64,000 nucleotides of DNA from Linyphia triangularis (lineage: Eukaryota > Arthropoda > Arachnida > Araneae > Linyphiidae): assembly GCA_963978545.1 (NCBI GenBank), contig OZ021732.1, positions 61,480,714 through 61,544,713 on the forward strand, written 5' to 3'. Below the pieces are notes generated by a model. The model was not told where the DNA came from and searched no databases. It saw nothing but the letters and a program-made list of their open reading frames with translations. Numbering within the stretch: position 1 is the stretch's first letter; every line of letters begins with the position of its first letter. This document shows, piece after piece, positions 10,954 to 24,483 of the stretch. A program made the translations under genes and the position numbers.

Positions 10954-13900
10954 CTTCAATTATAATGCAAAGGATTAGAATGGTAGATAATCAGAATTTT
11001 TTTTTTTCATAAGATCAAGAGATTTCAAAATGCATGTCCGTTACCTAGGGGTATCAGAATGTGTTTTTCAGAAGATCAAGGTATTTATACGTTAATAATA
11101 TAATGGATATTACATATCCGTTACCTAGTGATATCAGAATTTAATTTTCAGTCGATCAAGACATTTAAGGTTACATGTACGTTACCTAGTGGTATAAACA
11201 AGGACACTGTCAGCTAAGGATTCACCTAATTTTACACAACACTTGCTTAAAATTTATAAACTGTTATACCCTTAATTTTATGGTTATCTTTTAAAAATGA
11301 ATACGTCTATTATAAAGCCTTGTATTAGATAGTATTATGTAACTTCTTTGGCAGAATAAGTAACAAACATAATACTACAATCATAATTTCAAAATAATAA
11401 TAATAAATAATAAAAAAAAAAAAAAAAATGGTAACAATGTAATTTACCAGATTTTTCCCATTTCAGTGTGGTTCAGTGTCAAGTACATTAATGTATAGAA
11501 GGATGTGAAAAATAAACTTTGAAAGCAAATCACAAGTAAATGATATTTTTAAAAGGAAATTGTTTCAACCTAACATTATTTCAGAAAAAATGTGCATGTT
11601 TCCTGGTACATTTCGTATTGAGTGTAATAAGGTAGAATTTGAATATTTTTTGTATTTAAAGAATTTTTTTATAATTTTAAAAATCCTTTGTGAAGTACGT
11701 GATTATTGGAACATTAACTCGTGACAAGACACCTTATTTCCCAGATTGTACCTGTAGTATTCGAATTTGGCAAAGGAATTTCAACATAATACTGGAAGAT
11801 GGACAATTATGTTTTCATTATATTGCAGTGCGAAATCTTAAATAATCAATTTTAATACAACCCATAAAAAGTTTTTAATATAAATCCTTTATATGCATTT
11901 ACAATTTTTATATTCATTAACATAGCTCCGTTTCTATATTCAGAGTGGTGTGCTTGGTGTTTGCATCTAATTAAAAAAAAACAAAAAAAAAACATCTCTA
12001 TCAGTAAAATATGCGGTAAACTACTTTTCAAATTTATTCATTAAAATGATTGGGAATTTATTCATTCACATCCAAATATTTTTTATTTCTTCTGATTAAA
12101 ACAATTTTATTATTTATTTACTAAAGCAATTTTGCAACAAGAAAAAGTTGCTTCAATAATCGGTTAAATGCTATTTCAGCGTAATTGGATGACGGCAAGT
12201 TGGATTATTAGTATTCCATAAAAGCGATCTTTTAATAACAGTGGCAGCCCCGAAAATTTGATAGAATGTATTGTCATCGACGTCGAATCTATCTGCCAAA
12301 TTTCAGTCGAATTGGTTGACGGCAACGGAACTAATTAGGCTTTCGCAGATTATATAACGAATATTATATCCTTATCTAAATCAGCGTTCGCCACTATCTT
12401 TTGGAAGCGGGCCGTATGTCTTATGTTGGAGCCTTTCGCGGGCCAGATTCACCAAAATATGTATTTTTAAGTATTATCGATTTAACAATATATAGCATTT
12501 CTGAAAACTGGAAAAAAAATATTAATTTTTTTTTATCTTAATAACATTACAATTGATTATTTTCTTTTTTTCTTTTCAAATAAATACGAAAAAATAATAA
12601 CTTTCATTATTAATAAATTAAATTCTAAAAAATAAGTGAATCTTTTGTTTTAACGTGACAAAGCAACTTGACCCAACTTTTAATAAAAGTATTTAAACTG
12701 TTCTTCCAGATTACTCCGTTTTAGTCGATATCAATTAGGAGACAATGGCCATCGAAATTGTTCAGTTTATTTTATGGTAGAGTCGATATCTTTCCGAGTA
12801 TTTGTTGCAGCCAAATCTCAATAAATTGTCGGAACGAGATTCAGTTAAGTTATTCCTGTATTTATACTTGATGAAAATCACCTTATTGAAATTTTCTTCA
12901 CATAGTTTCTTCGGGCACGTAGCACGGTTCTACATAGTTTACACATATTATTTCGGAAAACTGCAATAATGTTAAAAAGCCCATATCGTAAAAATAATTT
13001 TTTTTAATCTTCTGTGGTGCCGGCGGGCCGCAGTAAAATCTGTCGCGGGCCAAATCCGGACCGCGGGCCGCGTAGTGGCTAACGCTGATCTAAATGGTCT
13101 CTTGTTGAATCACCAATTTCAAATATTCAGTGACATTGGAAAATTCATTTTTAACCATCAAATAAAATTAGTTTGAAAAGTTCTCAGTTTCTTTGTACTT
13201 ATAATGTCATGATAATTTCAAGCAAAAAAAACTGTTACAGGTTTTTTTCTATCTTAAATTAATTTTAGTACGAGTGTTTCAATGGATAAATTGTCAATAT
13301 ATTTTTACTACTAACAGGATACTATGCATCTTAAAAAATGTATTGAGGGACAACTATTTTTCTGAAACTCAGTTAACTTATCTTGTCCGTTTGCAGAGTA
13401 AACGGAATAAAAAACAATGGGAAAAAATTGCCTTCAAATTCTATGGTTTAGGCTTCGTGATATTTTTCCATAAAAATATAAATCGAAATTTGGACTTTAG
13501 CCCTCATAAAAAGATGTAATATGAGAAATATCTCTCAATATACTGATAACTCATTTGATATTCATATATTGTTAACTGAAATTAAGCTTTGAATATAAAA
13601 TCTATTGCGAAAATTGTTATAAAATTCAACTAATGTGAAGCACACATATACAAAGAATGGCAATACTAGAATAGTTTGCAGAAAAGTGGAAACTTTCCAA
13701 ATGGGGTGTCAATTTCTTTGTCCTAAGTCCTATCAATCTCTAAATCCTAGAAGAAAATCAAAATTCTTCGGCGTCAGAGCAAGGCGTCAACTATGCATTT
13801 TCTGCTTCAATCTGAAATATGATTCTCCATGTTTCAAACTTCCACTGAGATGAACGTTATAAATATTAAAATGTATGTTCGGGAATAAACGCGGAAGGCG

Positions 13901-16900
13901 TTCTTTTGACACTTTGATTCTTTTATCATTGAGGTTCGCGATGTCCAGATATAAATCACGCTGTTACCGAGGAAGGGAAATATGGGCTATAAATAAAGTT
14001 GTTTCAAGTATTGTGATTCCTTATTTCACAGAAATTTCTTCAAAATGGAAACAAAAAGGCTGATAAGAAGCCATTCTTTTGAAAAAGTGGACGATTTTGG
14101 ATGAATAGCGTTATTTTACCCTTCGCTTCACAAATGTATCCTATAACAAAATTTAAAAAATAGTTTCCTGTTAGAATTTATTTCTCCTATCTTTCTCACT
14201 GTTAAAAATGTTATAGGGAAAAAGTAAACATTTTAATAAAATATGAGGTTTGCTTAAATCATGTCAATAAAAATGCTAACTAAAAATGTTTTGAGTTTTT
14301 ATATTGATTGACATATGTTTTATCGTGGTGAGCAGAACTTTAAATGTTTTTGTATATTTACAGAACGTAATTACATTTATATATTTGATTTGCCTTTTAA
14401 ACTTCCTTTTTAATGGAGTGTAGATAATTTTAAAAAACAGAGGCTTGAATACTTCTTTTATTTGTACGATTTTTTACCCCTCACCACTAATCATAATTCC
14501 ATTTATTTAAATATTCCTAGCCTTAATATTTAATATGCTTCCTTAGAAAATAATTTTTTTACGTCATAAAAGGGCTTAAATGCATTACTATAAGAAATGT
14601 ATTCAATGATTTTAAAAGATATATTTTATAAGAAAAAATCAAACAGCGTAGAAATATTCATTAAAAAAAATAGTACTCACTCACTATACGGCCATTGACT
14701 GTCATCAATGAAATCGCCCCTACTTACCCATCGAGAAGGGTATCCAGCATTCGTTTTTGACCACTTCTTTTCCATCTTCTGAAAGAAATCTTTCCGGCCT
14801 GAACTCTTCAGGCTGGTCCCAGTATTCGGGATCATTGTGAACGGCATGGATGTTGGCAATGGTGGTGTAGCCCGCTGGGATGTCGAATCCTGATACATCA
14901 GTGTCCTCAGTGGTACTGAAAACAAGTAAAAAGAATAGTTACCAACATGCCTTTTGGTAACAAATTATTATCTTTTCGCAACCAAGGGCTATCTATAACA
15001 TACCATTAAATGAGGCACAATATGACAGTTATTCTATTTGCATCATCTGCTTGGGGGATGGAAAGTGCTTGTGCGTTATCCAAAAGTTAGAGATCAATGG
15101 TCTGATCCCATGCATTATTATTATTATTATTATTTTTACAATTTTAAGTTCTGTGTGGAAGGTACATCTTTGATAGTAATTATCGCACGACAATAGTTTG
15201 AAAAGCTGTAATTATACCCCGAAATTTGTTATTCGAAAATACAGGTTGTCCGGGTTAAAAGTATACAAATGTTATGACTTATTATTGCGGAACTAACCAT
15301 TAGAATATAATAGATGGCTTCTCCTTGGATTTCAAACCCATCCGAGATTTTTTAACAAGAAAGAGATACATCTAAAGTCAATAAGTGGTAAGGAATGTAC
15401 TCAAAAGGCAGCATTGGTCCATTTTTCTTCAGGGAAGCGCATTTTTTACGGGGAACGTTTATTTTGGGATTCGTTAAATCCGCTGTGTATAAACACACTT
15501 GGAAAGAACTGAATTAACTATTAGACGTTTTTAGTGTTACAAAAGATGTGCACATCGAAATTTATTGATATTAAAACTTGTTAAAATGTTCTTTCTATTT
15601 TTTTTTTTTTTTCATTCGAATGGGTAGTTCCGTAAAAAAAGCCATAACTTTTGGATACTTATACTTGGCCCAGACATACTGTATACTAAAATACATTTCA
15701 AAGTCGCAGTTAACTCGTTATAACATTCTTAACTTAGACCAACCGTAGTTGGTATAAAGAAGAGTATGAAAACTAGATTAAAGGATATGATTGGTTCAGA
15801 ATGAGTATGTAGCTAATCAGTTTTTTTTTTTTTTTTTTTACAAACTGGGCATCGTTCAACAAGGATTTGTAAAGTACAGACAGCCTCAATTTCCTTGGGA
15901 TGACAAATTCTGAAAGATGTTTTAAAAGAAACCACCCCACATTTGAAGGGCAACCGTCTGCGAGATCAACCGTAAGCTTCCAAACAGCCATATATTGAGA
16001 AGTCATATAAGTAAGATTTAGAGTAGTCTGTATTTTAGAGTGGAGTGCTCGAGGTATGTTCCTCTACTCTGTACTCAAGAATAGCCATATCAGAAAGTCT
16101 GACAATTGTTAAAAGAGCCCCCGTCTTTATCGCATTGATAACTCCTCACTTTCGAAACATAATTTGCAGGGTGTTGTCACCGAAGATGGAACTAGAGTCT
16201 TCTGGCTCTTTAAATTCGAGTTTAGTTCGACTTTTATTCAAATATTCCTAACCTTTCCAGATGTGTAGACACCCTGATCAAATGAAACATGTATGCTAAA
16301 GAGATAATACACCAATATTTAAAAAATAATTTTGGCGGTAATGAAAAGTTTAAATTATTCCGTGACATTAAACTTTTAACGATTACCACCAGAATTCTCT
16401 GGTTAAATGGTGCCAAAATACTTATGAACGGGGAAGCGTACCTTCAGAATAAATTAAATTTCCCAGATTTTCGTGAAATTTTTAAAAACTCCCTGACATT
16501 TTCCTGATTTTTCCAGAATCTGAAAGCTTCCTGACATTTTCCTAATTTCCAGGTTCTGTGGCCACTGACTAACTTCTACCGCAGATTTAAGTTAATAAAA
16601 TTCAGAGGGATCGTGTTCTTCTTTTAAACTTTCCTAAGTAAAAATTGGAATCATGCCCCAGCCAGAGTAATAAAATAAAGTTGAATAAGAGCATACTGAC
16701 TCACTATCTGAGCAGGTTGATAGGCACTACTGTTTTCCACCTTTGCACCTCCATCAGCACCGCCTCCGTATAGGGCAGTCGTGTGTGGTCCTCCCAATTC
16801 GGCATCCTCTCCCTTCCTATGAAGTCATCAATCTCAGCGTGGATGCGCTTCTGTACTTCCTGGTACTCCGCCATGGTCAGCAAAGTCCATTCCATTGTAG

Positions 16901-19147
16901 CCCGAACTGTTGTGCTACCTGCACCGATCAAGGATGGGGAGTTGCCTTTCAACATGGCTTCTGTGAAGAGAGAAGGTTGTTTTAATTTAGATTAATTTTG
17001 AGATGTCTTTCCAGAAGGCACTATTACATCTTTGAAATCATTTTAACTAATCAAAGCTAAATTTCCAGGTCTAACATTTATAAGCGGACAAATAACCATG
17101 CTTTAAGAGATATGTTTATAATATAATAAAGAGAACATTTGTTACAATAAATGTTATTTTGATTGTTAACTTTAAATGCTATATGTGCGCATTTAAGCTC
17201 GATAGTGTGCCATAAAAGCCATAAAATTATTATTAATATATTTAAATATGAACAATCTCCTCTTTTTCCAGACATTGTTTGATAGTTAATTTTAAAAAAT
17301 TCACCACCTGATGTTCTGCAAGTTTGCAAGAACTCTTATTAGGTTGTAAGTGAAGTAATTTTGCTTTTACCATGAAATTGTGATTGATTGTGCTAAAAGG
17401 TGTATTTATTAACTATGTGAAGGAATGACGACTACAATTTGAAAAACAAGAATTTATCATCCTTTTTCGATGTATTTGAAATATCTAAAATGGTTCCGAT
17501 CTCTAATATTTAAGACTATGAAAAAAGAGCATAAAACAATTAAAATTACTTGTGAAAGATGTGTTGGGATCTTTGAACTCTCGTTGCTTCATTTGCAGAA
17601 GAAAACCATCCATGTAGTCCCGAATATTGTTTTGGTCTAAAGTGGACTCGTGTTCGTTTATTTCTTTACTGAAATTAGATATATTTATGCAGGTCATAGT
17701 TAGATTATATAATAAATCATATAGGTAGTATTATATATCTGTAGAACAAGAAAGCATGATGTTGTATACTTAGATCTACGTGGTATAATACTGTCCACAT
17801 TATAAATAAATAAGTGAATAGACAACAGGAAATAACAACTTCTGTGATTAAAAAATTATTTATTTTTATTCTTTAATTACCTTTACATTTTTCTGAATTA
17901 AGTTTAGTCATTGGTAAGTACTGGTGAATTTTGCTCGGTAAAAAATTACTTGAATATGTAAAAATAAAATTTTCACGTGCGAATGAATACGTTTAAGTTG
18001 ATTAAGCAAATCACTTTTTAAAATTTATTCATTGCGTCTAGACAAATGTGAGTATAAAGATTAACAGAAGAATATTAAATATTTCTTAAATCTAAACTGA
18101 CATACTGTCAGGTTTCTACTACAGCAAACAATAAATTCGACAACTTTCGAGAACCCTCTTTAAACTTTTCTCAACCTCCTAGGAATCTTAGAATGTTGAG
18201 AAGTACACTTTAAAACCACTCCGTTAAAACCTCCGTTCAACTCATCAAGTATTCAACAGTTCATTTCATATCTGACAAAACCCGGGGCTCCATTAACGAA
18301 ACGGAATTGCAAATTTCTGTTGGGATTAATGGAATACAAACATCCTCAGTTCATCACACTTAAACATGTCTGATAGGTCTCAAGAAGTTCTGCCAAACGA
18401 TTAATAGCTGAATGGTACTTAGGAGAGCATGTTATGTGTGCATTTACTAATAATGCTTGAGAATATTTCTATCTCAAAAGTTAATATTTAGAATTTTAAG
18501 AAAGGCGCTCTTGATTAAATATCGATTAATTAAACTTCTACAAGTGCTAAAAGGTAGAAAGCATTTGGAGAGCTTTTGATATGAAGTAAGATTAAGTGCA
18601 TTAGATAAATTGATTGTTTTTTTAATTTTTCGAATGATAGGTCATCATAAATTAGAATTTGTCTGACAGCCTTCAAGAAATGATGTACAAATTATTTTGT
18701 ATTCCTGATTTACCCATTTTCAAATAACAGTGATTTATATCTGTCTATTTCTCCGTAGAATTTATGTTTCATATTTTTGGTTATAATATCTGCCTAAATA
18801 TTACTTTAAATCATATAAGGTATTTTTCAGGTATAACACCAGAAAAAATCTAAAATCCGAAATTTGAATATAAAATAACTGGGTGGTTTTATTAGATCGA
18901 AAAAAAAAATAATTTATAAGCAATTTCATAAAATACTTCAAAAATCTTATTATCCCTTAAAATATTGTTAGTGAGCATTTATTACTGTTAAATACTAGTA
19001 AAATATGTTTTATAATGTTTTATAGAAATACATTGGCAGATATTGCATCCCTCAAGAGAAAGTGTATCAGGAAAGGAAAGGCTCCATGAAGGAAGGAATT
19101 GATCCAGGAATTGATCTCCATGAAGAATAATAATAATAATAAAAAAA

Positions 19148-19183
<36 letters not shown>

Positions 19184-22100
19184 TAATAATAATAATTATC
19201 TTTCATTACTTTTAAACTAAATTGGTACATTTTTCAAAAATCTTAGTATAACAAATAAAACTACTTCTTACAATGCTCTAATTTAAAAACCACGTATAAA
19301 TAATTGCACAGTTTGATTTTCTATATAACTGTATAGATCGTTTTATGAGCGAAATTATATTTTTTTTTACTATCACGTCATCTAAATAAGGGTTGGATTT
19401 AATTGAGGTAAAGTATATAAATATTGGTAAGTAAATCCATTCGAAAATTTTGCTAATATAATAAGGCTGCTATAATATAAACGTTGCGGAGAATAATAAA
19501 ACACGATAAAAACATTTTAGAAGTTATTATAAAATTTCATTCCACATTGAAAATTCAATTATTAAAGCAAATAATTATTCAATTAATATTAAAAAAAATA
19601 TTAAAAAAATTACAGCAATAATTGACGTTAAAAGAACTATTAAATTAAGATCTTTTATTAAATTAAAGTATGCTATTAAATAAAATAATTTTATAAATTT
19701 TAAGCTTTATATTAAATTAAAATATTTTATTACTACTTGTTAACAAACAATCACTAATATTTAGAAAATATTCTGAATATACAATTAAAAAATGAAATAA
19801 AATACAACACAGTTTAAAATTTCTTAACATTCTTATTTGCCACCATAGCACAGCTATATTTTCTCTTAAAAAATTTATTCTATAGTGCTGGACATTAGCC
19901 TAAAATAACAACCAAACAAAATATTTATAGCAGGTTTTTTAAATAATATAAGATTTTTTTTACTTTTCTTAGTTTCAAAAAGTATTTATGAAAACTAAAA
20001 AAAATCTACATATTTATTCCAAAAAAAATAGTATAATTGAAAAATTAGTTCCCTGTCCATCATTACTCTTCATCATGAACTTTGTTACATATTTTTCGAG
20101 AAATTTATAGTAAGTGGTCATGCATATTGAACATTAAACTACATTAACCACAAACAAGTTTTAAAAACTATTATTTTTGTTTGTTTGTCTTATTTTGAAG
20201 AAAATAAAAATTTAAGTTATTCTAAAAGTTCAAAACAGTGAACATTAAAAAAACAACCAGATAACTTAAAATATCCAAAATCTTCATATTTCCCTTTACC
20301 TCATTTACCACCCAACTTCATGATTTTTTTTTTTGGTTTTACAGTCTGAAATATCAGTCTAAAACATCCATCAGATAAAACTTTTCTTCTAAATTCCTGA
20401 AACTAATCTAAAGTGGAGCCAAAACTCCAATTTACTCTCAGAATCGGATAACTCTACATCGAAATCCACTACTCTCTGAAAGTTGCAGAGGGAGATGTTA
20501 GCATAGCATTAGCTCTGGAATTCGCTTGATTGGGCGGTATCTGTTGACACGGAAGATCCAGACTTCATCGAATAAATCAGCTCGCCCATTCAACAAATAC
20601 GGAAGGAAAATGAGAGAGAAATTTAGAGAGAGAATGTCTTCTTCTAATCGAAGTAGTTGATCTTGGAAGGATGTTGAAGATAAATATTAGGAACGAGTCT
20701 CCTTTGTTAGTGAGATGGATTACAGTAGAAAGAAAAATAAATTATCAGTAGCATTTACTTGTATCTTTTCTTAATGACTGTATATCATTCTTTTTCGATT
20801 ATTGTGTTTTAATTCTTGCAGTAGAAGTACTGTAATAAGTCATTTTGTTGTTTAGAATTTAAGTTTGATTTAAAAACGGTGTTTGTATTTAATTAAACAT
20901 GGAATGGCAAATATTTCCATTAAGTAGAGAAAAATTCTGTTAAGAAAGAAATAGAAAAACATGCTCCTAGGTACGATACGTTCATTACTAAAAAAAGTTG
21001 TAGGCTTCTTAGAAAAGTAGTAAAAATATATTTTTATTTTCTTTGCAATTAATTATATCGGGTGGTTCAAAAGTCATTTATGCGTTTAAAATCATTAAAT
21101 GGATATTTGTGAGCGGGATTTGCCGTGCTGGGGTGATGGAATGGAAAGGAGGGATATTCTTTTTTTTTTTTAAATTTTAGTAAATTTGACGGCAAAAAAG
21201 TGGAGGTAATTTTGCCACTAACCCTTTTCTTTTGATGATAGTGCCTTCACTTATAGAATTCAAAGTTTGTCAGTCATGTGACCATTGAAGATTCTGATGG
21301 GGAGCAATATTTTAAAAGATACTATTTTAGCTGAAAATTCTACGCATAGACTGACTGCATTTTTAATATCCAGCGTTTCGATTGTTTATAAAGAGTTTTG
21401 TTTCCACGACTGGTGTTTCAAGAAATAAAAGAAATAAGATAAGAACACAATAAAGCACAACAACAATAAAAAACGCGCGTGATATTTAGATATAAACAGT
21501 TACAGAGTTAGCGCCATCTATACATGTGATTCTGAACTAATATTATTTCTTTTATTAAAAAATTCTCCTTTAAGACAGTCATCAAACTTCATATCATACC
21601 CTCACATTCCATTTTATTATTTTTTTATTTTTTAAGTGTTTCATTTACTTTTGTCCTATTAACTACATCAATTTATCATCATACTCTTGCTGAACAGCGA
21701 TTGTAAAAAGACTAACTTAAACAACTCACTCTATGAACTGCAACAAATGCTTGATGGCATACTCCAGCTTATCGTAGTCAAAGAGCTTGAGCTTGAAAAG
21801 TAGTCCCTTGATGCCGGGAAACCACGCGTGCAGGGAGGTTGGCCGGAAGAAGCGTATGAGTTCTGTGATGACAGAATCGAGCTCGACTCTCATCGGGTCG
21901 TGGTAGTCCAGTCGACGACCAAATATCAAAGCAGAGATATTGTTGGAGGTACTGGGAGCTAGATAGCGACGTACATTGGCCGGTTTGCCCTGATATTCTT
22001 CCAGTTCCTCGATCAGATGGGAGATCTCTTCCTAAGGGAAGATAGTACGAATAATTAATGAGGTAACTATAAAACTAGGAATTCTTTGACGAATGCCATA

Positions 22101-24446
22101 CAGGATCAGTTTATACTTGAGCTACTGGGATTCATATAATAGTCTTGAAGCCTTGACTACAAGGTAAAAAGCAATCTCCGGGGTACAGTTTTATGGACTT
22201 GATGTGACCACTAAAAGTTTTGCTTTTTATGAAAGTAATTTCCAATCAAAAAGTTATTAATAACGCCATTTATTGGATGAATAAAAATGATGGGACTCTG
22301 ATTTTTCATGTGGTTATTTGTAATATAATGTTAAGGGACATACTTTACTTTGCCAACGTATTTTTAATTTTTTTATTTTATTTAGAGTGGTTTGGCGATA
22401 TATATTGTTTTTGTTACCTTTAAAATAGATTGGCGTCTCTTTGTTCTCAACTGCATTTTCCTACAGTCAAATCCCGTTAAAGCGAAATCGCTTAGCATGA
22501 AGTGCGGCTTAACGCGAAGTAAAAGTAGTTCTCCGTACTAAAACTGAACGTTAATTTATACGTTTAACATGAAATTCGGTTAACGTGAACAATTTCGGCG
22601 TCCCCATCGACTTCACGTGAACGGGGTTTGACTGTATTTTGTTTGAATCAAATTTGAATTGATTGTCTGAATCAAAATATTTCTTTTGTAAAACTGTAGC
22701 TGATAGATATGAGTTATTTTCCTATGTAGCAAAGGTTTTCTATTTAATTATATATATATATTTTTATCATGGAGGCTCAGATTAAAAACATAGAGTCTAC
22801 ACATTTACTATAAGAGTTACGCTCATCACTGACTCACACACTCACTGACTGACTCTGTAATGCTGTGGGATAGAAGTTGCTTTTTATAAGACCCATTATG
22901 ATTTTCAAATTTGGCAAAACGTTTTCTTTATTTCGGCTTTGTTTCTATTCGTCACAGCACTTTGTTTCTTTCTTTTTACTCATGTAAACAATTCATTAAT
23001 CGAAAAAAATGTTACAAAATATCTAATAAAATTATCTGATGTAGTATCAAAAAATAAAAACGGTAATTGCAGAAAAATAAAAATAAACAGCAAATTTTTT
23101 ATAGCAGTGTATTACCTAAAAACTATTACATAATATCACATTTTATATGTTTATACATCAGAAATAATTTTCATTTGCACAATATTAAAAGAAATTGAAT
23201 TTTTAATAAATATTTCGCTTTTCAACGGGTTCCTTAAGTGCCTTACCCCCCCCCCCCCAAAAAAAAAAAACCAACTAATTATAATTTTTTTTCTTTATTA
23301 AGTTTAGGTGGTTTACAAAGGTGGTAAAGGGAGATGGGGTTCTCGCAGCATGAAAGTTACACAGATTGGTATAGGTTGATAAAACTAGCATTTTAGTACA
23401 TAATTTATTCTTCTTAGAGTATGTATCAAAGTACATTAGAAAAGGATAAACAGTATAATGGGTAAATAACAATTTAACAATTATTAAAAATTGGATTCCT
23501 TTTCATTTCCAGCAATTGCAATTTGATGCAATAATAAAATAAAGATACTTAGCAATTGATAAGTAGGGAATAGTTTAAAATTTAATTTTAGGTCATCATT
23601 CTTTTAATTGGATTATCAAATAAAAATAATGCAATATGTCAATATTGCTTATTAATATTATTTGGTAATATTTTTACCCTGACAGCTATAGTCATAAAAG
23701 TTGTTAGGATTAATAACAAAGAGTACGTACTTAAAATGTGACTCCTAGCAGCAAAGCCAGGAGTTATCCCTATCTCAAAAGATGCATGAAAATAGCCAGC
23801 TATAAAATCGTAGAATAGCATATTTTTATTGTTTGAAAAAAGGCGAATGAGTATTTTGAATATAACGCTCTTGACGTTCGCTTATTTGTTCGCGTTTATC
23901 CATACTTTTACCTCATGATACGTCCCAGAAATTATCAATTAGTCTCCATTTGGTCGGGAAATTTTTCAAATCATTGGAAAATATCTGTTATAGTTTGTTG
24001 TTGATGACGCACATGTCTAATGGATACTAACTGCTATCTTATTAGGCATCTCATAACATAACAGTATTGGTAACCACTAAAATAAAGAATGTTGCTTGCG
24101 TTCTATTCAAAGCATTAACTTGAATAAATGATTTCTATTAAAATGAGGTTGAACTTTAAAAAAAATAATAATTTTAATAGTTTTGGGGATATGTACTTTA
24201 ATTTCAACTTTTCCACAAGGCCGGGTTAGACCCAGGTATTTCTTGGATACTTTATTATAACTAGACACCATACTAATTGCTATTTTCTGAGGCGTTTCAT
24301 AACATTAAAGTATTTATAACCACTAAAATAAAAAATGTTGCTTGCGTTCTATTCAAAGCATTAATTTGAATAAATGATTTCTATTAAACTAATGTTGAAT
24401 TGAGGACTAGAAATGGAAAACGACCTAAATACCTAAAAAAATCGAA

Positions 24447-24483
<37 letters not shown>

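Larger units (their letters stand above)
10954..14727 (-). other. P450 intron 7
   Basis: A 3774-bp GT-AG intron. It holds a three-unit minisatellite just upstream of exon 8 and a hAT relic at 12383-13087. The rest is AT-rich without a supported gene. Open frames at 13274-14063 show no recognisable protein. Confidence 0.85.

Noticed and set aside
16743..16995. Plus-strand frames opposite P450 exon 6
   Set aside because: Antisense shadows of a conserved exon. The same applies to 31672-31947, 52360-52545 and 58331-58558.
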